Position numbers and translations under genes: made by a program | In this document: positions 42,186 to 51,383 of the stretch, in pieces | Position numbering within the stretch: the stretch's first letter is position 1 | How the letters are laid out: each line of letters opens with the position of its first letter | Notes under the pieces: model-generated | Database searches by the model: none | What the model was told of the DNA's origin: nothing | What the model saw: the letters and a program-made list of their open reading frames with translations, nothing else | Assembly: GCA_001464035.1 (NCBI GenBank) | Contig: LNEC01000010.1 | Location: 124,001-188,000, forward strand | Reading direction: 5' to 3' | Length of the DNA stretch: 64,000 bases | Source of the DNA: Bradyrhizobiaceae bacterium Ga0074131 | GTDB lineage: Bacteria; Pseudomonadota; Alphaproteobacteria; Rhizobiales; Xanthobacteraceae

Positions 42186-43691
42186 TCAAGCCTGATTTGC
42201 CCGGTCGCGAAACGCTTCGACCATCAGCGGATTGAGTCCGAGTTCGGCCAGCGCCTCCCGGGCGCGGGCATTGTCCTGGGCCCGTCCGGCAAGCCGGTGA
42301 CCGCTCAGCCGGTCCGGCAATGCCGTCAGTAGCGCGCCCTGTCCGAGCCGCCGGGCCCATTCCTGCAGATCTTGCGACAGGAACCGATAGCCGCCGACCG
42401 CCATGACGCCCGAGGGCGGGGCGGTAATGCAGATCGCGCCGGTCGCCCGATCGATCCGGGCGGCATAGTCGGTATCGACGTAATCGCGCTGCGGCTGTGC
42501 GATCAGGGTGTCGCTCGGCGGCGGCGGCGGAGCGTAGGGCGCCGCGGAAACCATCGGCCCCCGCAACGCCAGCGTTCCTCTCGGCGTCAGAAAGATTTCG
42601 CCCGATATCGACGAGCCCGGAACTTCGCGCGGAGTGCCATGCGGTCCCGGCCGGATCGCCGCCGGCGCGCCATCGGCCGCGGTGCGGCGGGCCCCGAACA
42701 GGCCGGCTTCACCGAACAGATAGACATCCGTCAGCGTCGCCTGTTGCGATGTCCAGGCCTCGCTCGACGCGACCTGCTCCGGCGCGCGCCAGAGGCCGAT
42801 GACATGGCGCAAGGTCGGCAGACGCGACGCCATGTCGATCTCAGCGAGCCGCAATGCCAGCTGCGCGGGCGCGATCAGCGTATCGCAGCGGTTATGGCTG
42901 ATCTGTTGCTCGAGCACGTCGTCGTCGAACGGATGATGCAGCGCCAGCGTTCCGCCCGACAGCAGCCACATTACCAGCGACGAGGTCAGGCCCGCGAACG
43001 ACGACGGCGCGAATGCCGACATGATCGTCGAGCCCTGCGGCACGTCGCTTTCGAGCGACAATGCGAGACCGCCGGCGATCAAGTTCAGATGCGTGCGCGG
43101 CACCGGCCGAAAGCCGTCGCCGGTGACGTCGAACGAGATGATCGCCGCCTTGCGGCCGTCCTGCACGACGGGGCGCGAGGTGGTGGAGTTGGCCGACAGG
43201 GCCAGATCGAGCGGCGCCATGCCTTCCGGCAGGTCGCTGCCGAAACCGCAAACGTGCCGGATCGAGAACGCTTCGGCCGCCGCGTTCATGGCGAGATCGG
43301 AATGCAGAACGCCGTCGATCCTGCTCGTGGTCACGATCGCCCGCGCGCCGGTGCGATTGAGCGCGACCGTCAATTCCGCCTGCCGCCACAGCAGCGGAAA
43401 CAACGCGACCACCAGCCCGGCGCGATGCGCGGCCAGCACCGTCAACACCAGTTCGACGGTATTGGGCAACTGCACCGCGATCACGGAATTGGAAGGCAAC
43501 CCGGATTCGATGAAATGCGCCGACAGCGCCGTGATCGCCCGGTCGGCCTGCGCGAAAGTCAGGTTTTGCGGCGGCTGGCCGGTGATCCGCTGCTTGTTGA
43601 GCGGATCGAGCAGGGCCGGCCCATCCGGCTTGCGGGCCAGGATCCGCTTGAACAATCCGTCGAGCGTCGGCGATGTATGGGTCTGGATCAC
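42186..43691 (-). CDS. AMP-binding (ANL) fold protein lacking the ATP-binding signature
   Basis: A 501-residue protein with the ANL adenylate-forming fold: FAQADRAITALSAHFIESG and VIAVQLPNTVELVLTVLAAH resemble the N-terminal domain of acyl-CoA ligases. The A3 signature (SSGTTGxPK) is replaced by SFDVTGDGFRPVPRTH, without the Lys. The A5 and A8 segments (YLFGEAGLFGARR, DTDYAARIDRATGAI) are also altered, and the C-terminal catalytic Lys region is short. It starts four bases after the stop of the substrate-binding protein gene, implying one operon. Likely a non-catalytic or re-purposed acyl/AMP-binding protein (inference). Confidence 0.75.
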   Translation of the reverse strand: MIQTHTSPTLDGLFKRILARKPDGPALLDPLNKQRITGQPPQNLTFAQADRAITALSAHFIESGLPSNSVIAVQLPNTVELVLTVLAAHRAGLVVALFPLLWRQAELTVALNRTGARAIVTTSRIDGVLHSDLAMNAAAEAFSIRHVCGFGSDLPEGMAPLDLALSANSTTSRPVVQDGRKAAIISFDVTGDGFRPVPRTHLNLIAGGLALSLESDVPQGSTIMSAFAPSSFAGLTSSLVMWLLSGGTLALHHPFDDDVLEQQISHNRCDTLIAPAQLALRLAEIDMASRLPTLRHVIGLWRAPEQVASSEAWTSQQATLTDVYLFGEAGLFGARRTAADGAPAAIRPGPHGTPREVPGSSISGEIFLTPRGTLALRGPMVSAAPYAPPPPPSDTLIAQPQRDYVDTDYAARIDRATGAICITAPPSGVMAVGGYRFLSQDLQEWARRLGQGALLTALPDRLSGHRLAGRAQDNARAREALAELGLNPLMVEAFRDRANQA

Positions 43692-43695
43692 GGGA

Positions 43696-45564
43696 TCACT
43701 TCGGTTGGGCGTCGGGCCGCTGCCACCAGGTTTCCGGCAGGTAACCCGTCAGGGCGGTAGCGCCAGGCCGTTCTATCCGATTCCAGCGCGCGATCCATTG
43801 CTCTTGAACGTTAAACAGCGGAATAGCGTAGAAGCCGGACATCAGGGTCCGGTCCAGCGCCCGCACCGCCGAGACAAAGGCGTCATGTTCTCGCGCCTCC
43901 AGCAATGCCGCGATCAGAACGTCGATGGCGGGATCCTTGGCGCCCATGTAGTTTCGCGTGCCCTGAATTCCCGCGGCCTCGCTGCCCCAGTAGAAGGACT
44001 GCTCGTTGCCGGGCGACAGCGATTGATCCCAGCGGTTCTGGAGCATGTCGAAATCGAAGGCGAGACGGCGCTGGTCGAACTGAACGGCGTCGACCGCACG
44101 CACCGATGCCTCGACGCCGGCGCGTTTCAGGTCGCGCTGATAGGCCAGCGCGATTCGCTCCTGATCGCGCGTCGTCACCAGGATTTCAAACGCGAGCGGA
44201 GCCCTGGTCGAACGTTGTCGCAACACCGAGCCGTCGAGTTGGTAGCCGGCCTCCGACAACAGTGTCAGCGCGCTGCGCAGCGTGGCGCGATCGCGGCCGG
44301 AACCGTCGGTGACGGGAAGGCGGAAACTGCCGTCCAGAATGTCGGGCGGAATACGCGACGCGAAGGGCTTGAGGAGTTCCCGCTCGCGGTCGTCCGCCGC
44401 GCGGCCGTAGGCCGACAACACGGAGCCAGCGAAGAAGCTCGCGGTGCGGGCATAGAGCCCGAAGAAGTAATTGCGATTGATCCATTCGAAATCGAACAGC
44501 AGCGTCAAGGCCTGGCGCACGCGGATATCCGAGAATGTCGGCCGCCGGGTGTTGAACACCAGGAATTCGGCAGGTTGCGGCATCCCGGTCCTGATGGAGT
44601 CGCGGATCACCTCGCCGCTGCGGGCTGCCGCGAAATCATATCCGTCGTGCCAGCGCAGCGGCTCGGTCTCGACGCGAAAATCGTAGAGGCCGCGCTTGAA
44701 CGCCTCGAACGCGCCGTTGGCCTCGCGATAGAAATCCAGCCTGATCTCATCGAAATTCCACAGGCCGCGATTGACCGGCCGGTCGCGGCCCCAATAATCG
44801 GAATTGCGGGTCAGCGTGACGCTGGCGCCGGGCTTGATCGCGGTGACGCGGTAGGGGCCGGAACCAATGGGCGCCGTCATCGAGGTCTCTTCGAACGTCG
44901 CGACGTCGACGGCATGCTTGGGCAATACCGGCATCAGGCCGAGGATCAGCGGCAGCTCGCGGTCGTTGGCGCCGGCGAGGTCGAACCGCACGGTGAGCGA
45001 ATCTGTTGCTTCGGCCTTGGCGACTTTCGAATAATACTGCCGATGATTGGGACGCCCCTTGTCGCGGAGCAGGGCCCACGAAAACAGCACATCCTCGGCG
45101 AGCACGGGCTTGCCGTCCGAGAAACGCGCGTCGGGGTCCAGCTGGAAAGCGACATAACTTCTGGTGTCGTCGGTCTCCACGCGCTGGGCCAGCAGGCCGT
45201 AAAGCGCGAAGGGCTCGTCATGGCCCCGCGCCATCAGGCTTTCGACCACAAAACCCCTGACCTGCTGCACGGCGAGGCCCCGGACGATCAGCGGATTGAG
45301 GCTGTCGAAGGTACCGAGGATGCCCTGCACCAGTCGGCCGCCTTTCGGCGCGTCCGGATTGGCATAGGGCATGTGGGTGAAATCGGCCGGCAGGGCCGGG
45401 GCGCCGTGCATCGCGATGGCATGGCGCGCTTCGGCCGCGCGGCAGGTGTTGACCGCGAGCCCAAAACCGCCGGCCAAAGTGAGGAAAGCGCAGACCATGG
45501 CGCGAACGCGCGCGTACCGGGAAATCTGCAACGCCGCGCGTGGATTTGATTCGATATTGTTCAC
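43696..45564 (-). CDS. Periplasmic peptide-binding protein (SBP family 5, YejA-like)
   Basis: A 622-residue extracellular solute-binding protein. A long N-terminus precedes the signal peptide (VRAMVCAFLTLAGGFGLA, cleavage near CRAAEA). It has the family 5 features HAIAMHGAPALPADFTHMPY, KGGRLVQGILGTFDSLNP, FSDGKPVLAEDVLFSW and GSGPYRVTAIKPG. YejA-type proteins deliver oligopeptides or microcin C-like compounds. No permease or ATPase gene is adjacent, so it is an orphan in this window. The next gene downstream encodes the degenerate AMP-binding protein, four bases away. Confidence 0.9.
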   Translation of the reverse strand: MNNIESNPRAALQISRYARVRAMVCAFLTLAGGFGLAVNTCRAAEARHAIAMHGAPALPADFTHMPYANPDAPKGGRLVQGILGTFDSLNPLIVRGLAVQQVRGFVVESLMARGHDEPFALYGLLAQRVETDDTRSYVAFQLDPDARFSDGKPVLAEDVLFSWALLRDKGRPNHRQYYSKVAKAEATDSLTVRFDLAGANDRELPLILGLMPVLPKHAVDVATFEETSMTAPIGSGPYRVTAIKPGASVTLTRNSDYWGRDRPVNRGLWNFDEIRLDFYREANGAFEAFKRGLYDFRVETEPLRWHDGYDFAAARSGEVIRDSIRTGMPQPAEFLVFNTRRPTFSDIRVRQALTLLFDFEWINRNYFFGLYARTASFFAGSVLSAYGRAADDRERELLKPFASRIPPDILDGSFRLPVTDGSGRDRATLRSALTLLSEAGYQLDGSVLRQRSTRAPLAFEILVTTRDQERIALAYQRDLKRAGVEASVRAVDAVQFDQRRLAFDFDMLQNRWDQSLSPGNEQSFYWGSEAAGIQGTRNYMGAKDPAIDVLIAALLEAREHDAFVSAVRALDRTLMSGFYAIPLFNVQEQWIARWNRIERPGATALTGYLPETWWQRPDAQPK

Positions 45565-45787
45565 CGGCGGCTTTTACCACAGCCGACATACCGGGTCCCG
45601 GCAGGTGGCAAAGATGCCTGTCGGCATTGATCTTTTCGCCTGCCGCTGTATTGAAGGCGGGCAATTGACCAAGCTGGCAGGGCCTGTCACGTATCCGCCT
45701 CATTTGGCAAAGAGACAGCCGCCCGACGGCTAGGTATCGGTGCCTGCAGCGTTTTCTGCCGCTCCCGTTCAGAAAGGGTTCTCCGCA

Positions 45788-46627
45788 ATGAATTTCCGTA
45801 TCCTGGCCGCGCCGGTCTGGCCGCGTGGGCGAGTTGTCGCCCTGATGGCGGCGACCGCACTGTCCGCCTCGCTGCTGGCCGGCGCGCAGGCCCAGCAGCC
45901 GGCCCCAGCGCCCGCCGCGCCGCCTCCCGCGGCCGCGCCCAAGGCCGCGCCCGCACCGGCTCCAAAGGCCGCGCCGAAAGCTGCCCCGAAGGCCCCGGCT
46001 CCGTCAGCGCAGCAGCCCGGCGCGCCGCCGCCGGCAGGGGCCCCCGCCGCGGGTGCCCAGCCCCCCGACCAGCAGGTGCAGCTGATCTATGCGCCCTGGA
46101 CCAAGTTCTGCCTGAAGGGCCAGGATGCCGGCGCCAAGCAGGTCTGCTTCACCGGCAAGGATGGCCGCATCGAGTCCGGCCAGCCCGTCATCGCGGCCGT
46201 CATCATCGAGCCGGAAGGTGAGCCGAAAAAGATCCTTCGCGTCACGCTTCCGCTGGGCATGCAACTGGTCCACGGAACCCGGGTCATCGTCGACGCCAAT
46301 CCCCCGATGCAGAGCCAATACGTGATCTGCTTCGCCAATGGTTGCATGTCGGATTACGACGTTACCCCGGAACTGCTCGCCAGCATGAAGAAGGGGCAGA
46401 ATCTGGTGGTACAGGCGATCAACTCCAACGGCGCACCGCTGACGCTGCCGCTGCCGCTCGGCGAATTCGCCAAGGCCTATGACGGCCCGCCGACCGATCC
46501 GAAGGTGTTCGAGGAAACCCAGAAGAAGCTGCAGGAAGAGCTGCAGAAGCGCGCGGAAGATGCTCGCAAGAAACTCGAAGCCAATCCGCCCGCCGGTTCG
46601 CCCGCGGCCAATCCGGCGACGAAGTAA
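45788..46627 (+). CDS. IalB (invasion-associated locus B) family secreted protein
   Basis: A 279-residue exported protein. The signal peptide runs to LLAGAQAQ and is followed by an Ala/Pro/Lys-rich linker of about 65 residues. The IalB domain has paired Cys (TKFCLKGQD, KQVCFTGKDGR, QYVICFANGCMSDYDV) and VTLPLGMQLVHGTRVIVD. The C-terminal helix is strongly charged (EETQKKLQEELQKRAEDARK). IalB of Bartonella aids erythrocyte invasion; homologues in soil alphaproteobacteria are of unknown envelope function. The ATG at 45788 gives MNFRILAAPVW. Confidence 0.87.
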   Translation: MNFRILAAPVWPRGRVVALMAATALSASLLAGAQAQQPAPAPAAPPPAAAPKAAPAPAPKAAPKAAPKAPAPSAQQPGAPPPAGAPAAGAQPPDQQVQLIYAPWTKFCLKGQDAGAKQVCFTGKDGRIESGQPVIAAVIIEPEGEPKKILRVTLPLGMQLVHGTRVIVDANPPMQSQYVICFANGCMSDYDVTPELLASMKKGQNLVVQAINSNGAPLTLPLPLGEFAKAYDGPPTDPKVFEETQKKLQEELQKRAEDARKKLEANPPAGSPAANPATK

Positions 46628-46653
46628 CAAATAGGGCGAACCTGCCGACGAAC

Positions 46654-46680
46654 AAAGGGCGCCCGGACCGGGCGCCCTTT
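46654..46680. terminator. Bidirectional terminator, 13-bp perfect arms
   Basis: AAAGGGCGCCCGG (46654-46666) and CCGGGCGCCCTTT (46668-46680) around one base. It lies in the convergent gap between the IalB-like gene and hspQ and can serve both. Confidence 0.8.
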
Positions 46681-46708
46681 CCATTTTGATGGGGAATTGG
46701 CGGCAGAG

Positions 46709-47041
46709 CTAATTCAGTGAGGGATTGCGCGGGCGGTAGCCACCCGATTTATCCTTTACGAAAATCTCGGCCACCTGCGAGTGCCGGATCGGCTCTCCTG
46801 AATCGTCGGGCAGCAGATTCTGCTCGGAAACATAGGCGACGTATTCGGATTCGGAGTTCTCGGCCAGCAAATGATAGAATGGCTGATCCTTGTGAGGGCG
46901 GACCTCCTCGGGGATCGACAGCCACCATTCCTCGGTGTTGTCGAACACCGGATCGATATCGAAGATCACGCCCCGGAACGAAAAGATCCGGTGCCGGACG
47001 ATTTGTCCGATCTGAAATTTGGCGGTCCGCGCTTTTATCAT
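46709..47041 (-). CDS. hspQ: Heat shock protein HspQ
   Basis: A 110-residue HspQ / hemimethylated-DNA-binding family protein. HspQ in Escherichia coli is a Lon specificity factor and is itself degraded. Family landmarks are KFQIGQIVRHRIFSFRGVIF, DNTEEWWLSIP, KDQPFYHLLAENSESEYVAY and SEQNLLPDDSGEPIRH. The start MIKARTAKFQ is normal for alphaproteobacteria. It is divergent from the AEC permease gene. Confidence 0.93.
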   Translation of the reverse strand: MIKARTAKFQIGQIVRHRIFSFRGVIFDIDPVFDNTEEWWLSIPEEVRPHKDQPFYHLLAENSESEYVAYVSEQNLLPDDSGEPIRHSQVAEIFVKDKSGGYRPRNPSLN

Positions 47042-47163
47042 GCCTCGTCGAATAGACCATGATTGTGGCCGATGCTAGAGGCAAACAGCCGAATTAACCT
47101 TTGCCGTGCCCGTCCGCCCAGGCAGTCGATCGGGGCCGACCAAGTTGAAAAAGACCTGTCCGG

Positions 47164-48117
47164 ATGATCGACATTCTCAATCTTGCGTTACCGTATTTCG
47201 GCTTGATTTTCATCGGGTTCGCCTGCGGCAAGGCGAAGGCCATTCCCGAGGAGGGGCTGGCGTGGATGAACTTCTTCCTGCTCTATGTTTCGCTGCCGGC
47301 GCTGCTGTTTGGAATCATGGCCAAGACGCCGTTCGCGGAGCTGAATAATCCACCATTCCTGATCGCGACCACCTTCGGTACGGCCAGCGCCTTCTTCCTC
47401 GCCATGTTTACAAGCCAGCTGATAGGCAGGCTTTCGGTCCGGGAATCCACGCTGGCGGGCCTTGCCGGCGGCTATGGCAATATCGGTTACATGGGCCCCG
47501 GCCTGGCGCTGGCCGTGTTCGGCTCGAAGGCCGCTGCGCCGACCGCATTGATCTTCTGCTGCGACGCCATTTTTCTGTTCACGGTCGTTCCGCTGCTGAT
47601 TGCGCTCACCGACCGCGAACACCAGTCCCTGCCGCGCACGCTCGGCATGGTGGCGCGGCAGATCGTCTTGAACCCATTGATCATGTCGGCATGCGCCGGT
47701 GCGCTCGCCGCCGCGCTTCATGTTCGCCCGCCGGCGGCGATCGACAATACGCTGCTCTTTTTGCAGAACGCCGCCGCGCCGGTCGCGTTGTTCGTGCTGG
47801 GCGTGACGGTTGCACTGCGCCCGTTGGCCGGGGTGCCCTGGGAAGTGCCCGGCGCCGTCGCGATCAAGCTCTTGATCCATCCGCTGATCGTGTTCGGATT
47901 GATGCTGGAATTCGGGCCGTTCCCGCAGCCTTGGGCGGCGACCGCGGTGCTGATGGCAGCGCTGCCGCCGGCACTGAGCGTGTTCGTCATCGCCCGGCAA
48001 CACGACACCTGGGTCGAGCCCGCGTCGGTCGCCGTATTGATCGGAACATTCGCCTCCGTCGTCACGCTGACCAGCGTGATGTGGTTCATTCAGTCCGGCC
48101 GGCTGGTGTTTCCATGA
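47164..48117 (+). CDS. AEC-family (auxin efflux carrier-like) permease
   Basis: A 317-residue protein with about ten membrane helices in two halves. The first half begins LALPYFGLIFIGFACGKAKA with NFFLLYVSLPALLFGIM. The central GGYGNIGYMGPGLALAVFG is the conserved broken-helix region. The second half contains PVALFVLGVTVALRP and ALPPALSVFVIARQ. Bacterial relatives carry malonate or other dicarboxylates; the substrate is unknown. Its last 28 bases overlap the convergent monooxygenase gene at 48090. Confidence 0.9.
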   Translation: MIDILNLALPYFGLIFIGFACGKAKAIPEEGLAWMNFFLLYVSLPALLFGIMAKTPFAELNNPPFLIATTFGTASAFFLAMFTSQLIGRLSVRESTLAGLAGGYGNIGYMGPGLALAVFGSKAAAPTALIFCCDAIFLFTVVPLLIALTDREHQSLPRTLGMVARQIVLNPLIMSACAGALAAALHVRPPAAIDNTLLFLQNAAAPVALFVLGVTVALRPLAGVPWEVPGAVAIKLLIHPLIVFGLMLEFGPFPQPWAATAVLMAALPPALSVFVIARQHDTWVEPASVAVLIGTFASVVTLTSVMWFIQSGRLVFP

Positions 48118-49307
48118 CCCCGCGACCGCCGCCACGAAGGCGCCAGCCCCTCGCGCATGGCCAGCCGGCGGATCGCGCCGACCGAGCCGATCAAATGCAT
48201 GCCGGCCGCGCGCAGCGACTGGATCGGCAGGAGGTCGCTGAGCAACGAACGGTTCGCCAGATCGATCGCGAAGGTCCGGCTGGCGACATCGCTGCGCCGC
48301 GCCGAGTCGTAACGCTCGAGCACCTGCGGCGCGCCGGGGTCTTCACCTGACCGCATCGCGCCGCGCACGATATCGGCGATGTCGGCGGCGTCGCGAAGTC
48401 CGAGGTTCAGGCCCTGTGCGCCGATCGGCGGCAGCACATGCGCGGCTTCGCCGACCAGCGCGATGCGAGCCCTGGCGAATTGCCGGGGCTGCTCGATGCC
48501 GAGCGGAAACAGATGCCGTCCAGCCTCGACGGCGACGCGACCGAGGATGGAATGCGATTGCCTTTCGGCGGCCTCCGACAATTCCTGATCGCTCAACGCG
48601 ATCAGCCGTTCGGCTTCCCTGGGTGCGGCGACCCATACCACGCTGCTGCGGTCGCCGGGCAGGGGGACGAATACGCACGGCCCTTGCGGGGTGTGAAACT
48701 CCGTTGAGATGTTCCGGTGCGGCCGCGAATGGCCGATGTTGAAGGTCAATGCCGCCTGGTTGAGGCCGCGGCGGCTGACCTCGATGCCGGCTGCCTGACG
48801 GCACAGCGACTGTCGCCCGTCCGCGCCGACCACGAGGCGGGCCGCCAGTGACATGCCGTCGCGGGTGCGGACGGCGACATCGGCGTCTTCGGGGCTGATG
48901 GTAGCAGCCTCATCGTCGTACCGCGTCAGACCGGCGAGCCCGGCTGCGCGTTGCTCCAGCGCTTCGATCAGCGCGCGGTTCTCGATGTTGTAGCCGAACA
49001 CGTCGAGACCGATTTCGTCGCAGGAGAACCGGACCTCGGGCGCCCGGATCAGGCGGCCGGTATCGTCGACCAGCCGCATGACCCGCAATGCCGCCGCCTG
49101 GTCCCTGCAGCGCGGCCAGACCTCCAGTCGCTCGAGCAGATCGACGGAGTCACCCAGCAGCGCCGTGGTGCGGTTGTCGGCATACGGTTGGCGGCGGGCG
49201 ACCAGCGCCGTGCGCGCACCGGTTTCCGCCAGGGCGATCGCAGTTACTAGTCCCGCGGGGCCGCCACCGATCACCGCGACGTCGTAGATACCGGATCCAT
49301 CATTCAT
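48090..49307 (-). CDS. FAD-dependent UbiH/UbiF/COQ6-family monooxygenase
   Basis: A 405-residue flavoprotein hydroxylase, probably for the ubiquinone ring. It shows the N-terminal dinucleotide fold YDVAVIGGGPAGLVTAIAL, the DG motif LVVGADGRQSLCRQAAG and the second FAD motif ALVGEAAHVLPPIGAQGLNLG, followed by LRDAADIADIV. ATG 49307 (MNDGSGIYD) is chosen because the long upstream extension shows no homology-like features. Ubiquinone hydroxylase (UbiH or UbiL-like) is the best guess; which ring position it acts on cannot be told. It is divergent from pcs. Confidence 0.9.
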   Translation of the reverse strand: MNDGSGIYDVAVIGGGPAGLVTAIALAETGARTALVARRQPYADNRTTALLGDSVDLLERLEVWPRCRDQAAALRVMRLVDDTGRLIRAPEVRFSCDEIGLDVFGYNIENRALIEALEQRAAGLAGLTRYDDEAATISPEDADVAVRTRDGMSLAARLVVGADGRQSLCRQAAGIEVSRRGLNQAALTFNIGHSRPHRNISTEFHTPQGPCVFVPLPGDRSSVVWVAAPREAERLIALSDQELSEAAERQSHSILGRVAVEAGRHLFPLGIEQPRQFARARIALVGEAAHVLPPIGAQGLNLGLRDAADIADIVRGAMRSGEDPGAPQVLERYDSARRSDVASRTFAIDLANRSLLSDLLPIQSLRAAGMHLIGSVGAIRRLAMREGLAPSWRRSRGHGNTSRPD

Positions 49308-49441
49308 ATCGGGACAATCGACGTTCCTCGCGGCATTTTCAAGTCTGCACGACCTGGTCAATTGCTCCCGGCAATTGGCGCCGCCGAACGCCGCAAGCCG
49401 GGTGTGCAAATCGCGGCGATTCCTGATAGCAGTGCGGGCCG

Positions 49442-50179
49442 ATGGACAAGTTGAACCAGCCAGTTTCTTCGCCGCAAGCCTCGCCGGGAGCGCGGGCGGC
49501 GGCATTCTCGGTGCATATCTTCACGGCGATGGGGGCAGGCATCGGGCTCATCGCGCTGCTGGAGGCGGTGCGCGAGCACTGGGCTGCGATGTTCGCCTGG
49601 CTAGGGCTGGCGCTGGTGGTCGATGCGCTCGACGGTCCGATCGCGCGGCGGTTCGATGTCGTGCGCCTGCAGCCGAACTGGTCGGGCGAGGTGCTCGATC
49701 TCGTGGTGGATTTCGTCACTTACGTTTTCGTGCCGGCCTATGCGATCACGGCAAGCGGCCTGCTGCTGCCGCTGGCGGCGCCGCTGCTCGGCGCCGGCAT
49801 CGTGGTGTCCGGCGCGCTGTATTTCGCGGATCGCCGCATGAAAACCGACGACAATCATTTCCGCGGTTTTCCGGCGCTGTGGAACGCCGCGGCATTCTAT
49901 CTGTTCCTGCTGCATCCGCAGCCGTGGCTGTCGAGCCTGATGATCGCGGTTCTGATCGTGCTGACGTTCGTTCCCTTGAACGTGATGCATCCGGTCCGCG
50001 TCGTGCGGCTGCGCGGCCTGACTTTGTCGCTGATGGGCGTCTGGGCGGTGCTCGCCATCATCGTGCTGGCCAGGGACTTCGATGTAAGTCTGCCCGTAAC
50101 CGCCGGCCTCTGTTCGATTGCCCTTTATGTCGTGGCGAGCGACGCAGCGATCCGGATCCTGAGGATGTTCAAGGCTTGA
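49442..50179 (+). CDS. pcs: Phosphatidylcholine synthase
   Basis: Pcs condenses choline with CDP-diacylglycerol to phosphatidylcholine in the inner membrane; this lipid is important for rhizobial symbiosis. The 245-residue polytopic protein carries the CDP-alcohol phosphotransferase motif exactly: Asp64-Gly65, Ala68-Arg69, Gly82, Asp86 and Asp90 (DALDGPIARRFD, then WSGEVLDLVVD). The following segments TYVFVPAYAI and RRMKTDDNHFRGFPALWN are typical of Pcs rather than PssA or PgsA. The ATG at 49442 gives a short soluble N-terminus. Confidence 0.93.
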   Translation: MDKLNQPVSSPQASPGARAAAFSVHIFTAMGAGIGLIALLEAVREHWAAMFAWLGLALVVDALDGPIARRFDVVRLQPNWSGEVLDLVVDFVTYVFVPAYAITASGLLLPLAAPLLGAGIVVSGALYFADRRMKTDDNHFRGFPALWNAAAFYLFLLHPQPWLSSLMIAVLIVLTFVPLNVMHPVRVVRLRGLTLSLMGVWAVLAIIVLARDFDVSLPVTAGLCSIALYVVASDAAIRILRMFKA

Positions 50180-50270
50180 TAGATCGCGGACACCTCGCGG
50201 CCGTGCCGAGTTGACAACGCGGTTGCGATGGCTTTCGGTCGACGTCGGAAATGCCGAGGGAGAACTTGAT

Positions 50271-51245
50271 ATGATCAAGGCGGTGCGCGTGCACAAGGTG
50301 GGAGGCCCGGAAGCCCTGGTTTATGAAGCCGTCGACCTGCCCGCGCCCGGCCCCGGCGAGGTGCGTATCCGCCAGCATGCCATCGGTCTGAACTTCATCG
50401 ACGTTTATTACCGCACCGGTCTCTACAAGGCGCCGGGGCTGCCGTTCATCGCCGGCAATGAAGCCGCCGGCGAGGTTCTGGCGGTGGGGCCGGGGGTGAC
50501 CCATTTTCATCCCGGCGACCGCGTCGCCTATTATTTCAATCTCGGCGGCTACGCCACCGAGCGAAACATTCCTTGGGACAAGCTGGTGAAGCTGCCCGAC
50601 CACATCACCTACGAGCAGGGCGCGGTGCTGATGCTCAAGGGGCTGACGGTCTGGTATCTCCTGCACAAGACCTTCAAGGTCGAGCCGCACCATCGGGTGC
50701 TGATTCATGCCGCGGCGGGTGGCATTGGCCTCTTGGCGTGCCAATGGGCGAGGGCGATGGGCGCGCATGTCATCGGCACCGTCGGCACCCAGGCGAAGGC
50801 CGATCTCGCGCTCGCCAATGGCTGCGAGCACGTCATCCTCTACAATGAGGAGGATTTCGTCGCCCGCGTGAAGCAGATCAGCCGCAACGAACTCTGCGAC
50901 GTGGTCTATGACGGCGTCGGCAAGACCACCTTTCCGGGATCGCTGTCCTGCCTGAAGCCGCGCGGATTGTTCGTGAGTTTCGGCAACGCGTCGGGTCCGG
51001 TGCCGCCGTTCGCGATTGCCGAACTCAACAACCACGGCTCGCTGTTCGCGACCCGTCCGAAACTCAACGATTACATCGCCAAACGCTCGGATCTGCTGGA
51101 AGGCGCCGACACCCTGTTCTCGGCCGTCATCAACGGCAAGCTGCATGTGCCGATCAACCATGCCTATGCTCTGAAGGATGCCGCGAGGGCGCATAGCGAA
51201 CTGGAGAGCCGGGCCACGACAGGTGCGTCGATATTGAAGCCGTAA
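50271..51245 (+). CDS. NADPH:quinone oxidoreductase (zeta-crystallin type MDR)
   Basis: A 324-residue zinc-free medium-chain dehydrogenase/reductase. It starts MIKAVRVHKVGGPEALVYEA after GGGAGAAC (in-frame ATG 50211 rejected). The quinone reductase signature NFIDVYYRTGLYKAP and the NADPH fold VLIHAAAGGIGLLACQWAR are present, as is VYDGVGKTTFPGSLSCLKPRG. It reduces quinones by one electron, or enones. It begins 91 bases after pcs on the same strand. Confidence 0.92.
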   Translation: MIKAVRVHKVGGPEALVYEAVDLPAPGPGEVRIRQHAIGLNFIDVYYRTGLYKAPGLPFIAGNEAAGEVLAVGPGVTHFHPGDRVAYYFNLGGYATERNIPWDKLVKLPDHITYEQGAVLMLKGLTVWYLLHKTFKVEPHHRVLIHAAAGGIGLLACQWARAMGAHVIGTVGTQAKADLALANGCEHVILYNEEDFVARVKQISRNELCDVVYDGVGKTTFPGSLSCLKPRGLFVSFGNASGPVPPFAIAELNNHGSLFATRPKLNDYIAKRSDLLEGADTLFSAVINGKLHVPINHAYALKDAARAHSELESRATTGASILKP

Positions 51246-51254
51246 AGGCGCCTC

Positions 51255-51382
51255 AACGTCATTGCGAGGAGCGCTTGCGACGAAGCAATCCATGCCTGCG
51301 CGGAAAGCAAGAATGGATTGCTTCGCTGCGCTCGCGATGGCGGGACGCGCGTTCGCGCGACCCGTTGGATCGCAATGACGTT
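51255..51382. repeat. Nested 128-bp palindromic repeat
   Basis: Outer arms AACGTCATTGCGA (51255-51267) and TCGCAATGACGTT (51370-51382) are perfect inverted repeats. Inside, GCGACGAAGCAATCCAT and ATGGATTGCTTCGCTGC form a second stem, followed by a small GCGCGTTCGCGCG hairpin. It fills almost the whole 138-base convergent gap. The inner part is related to the element at 29844. Confidence 0.78.
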
Positions 51383-51383
51383 G

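Noticed and set aside
43021..45549. An 842-codon open frame opposite the AMP-binding-like and SBP genes
   Set aside because: Antisense shadow spanning two real genes and their junction; no start signal or recognisable domain.
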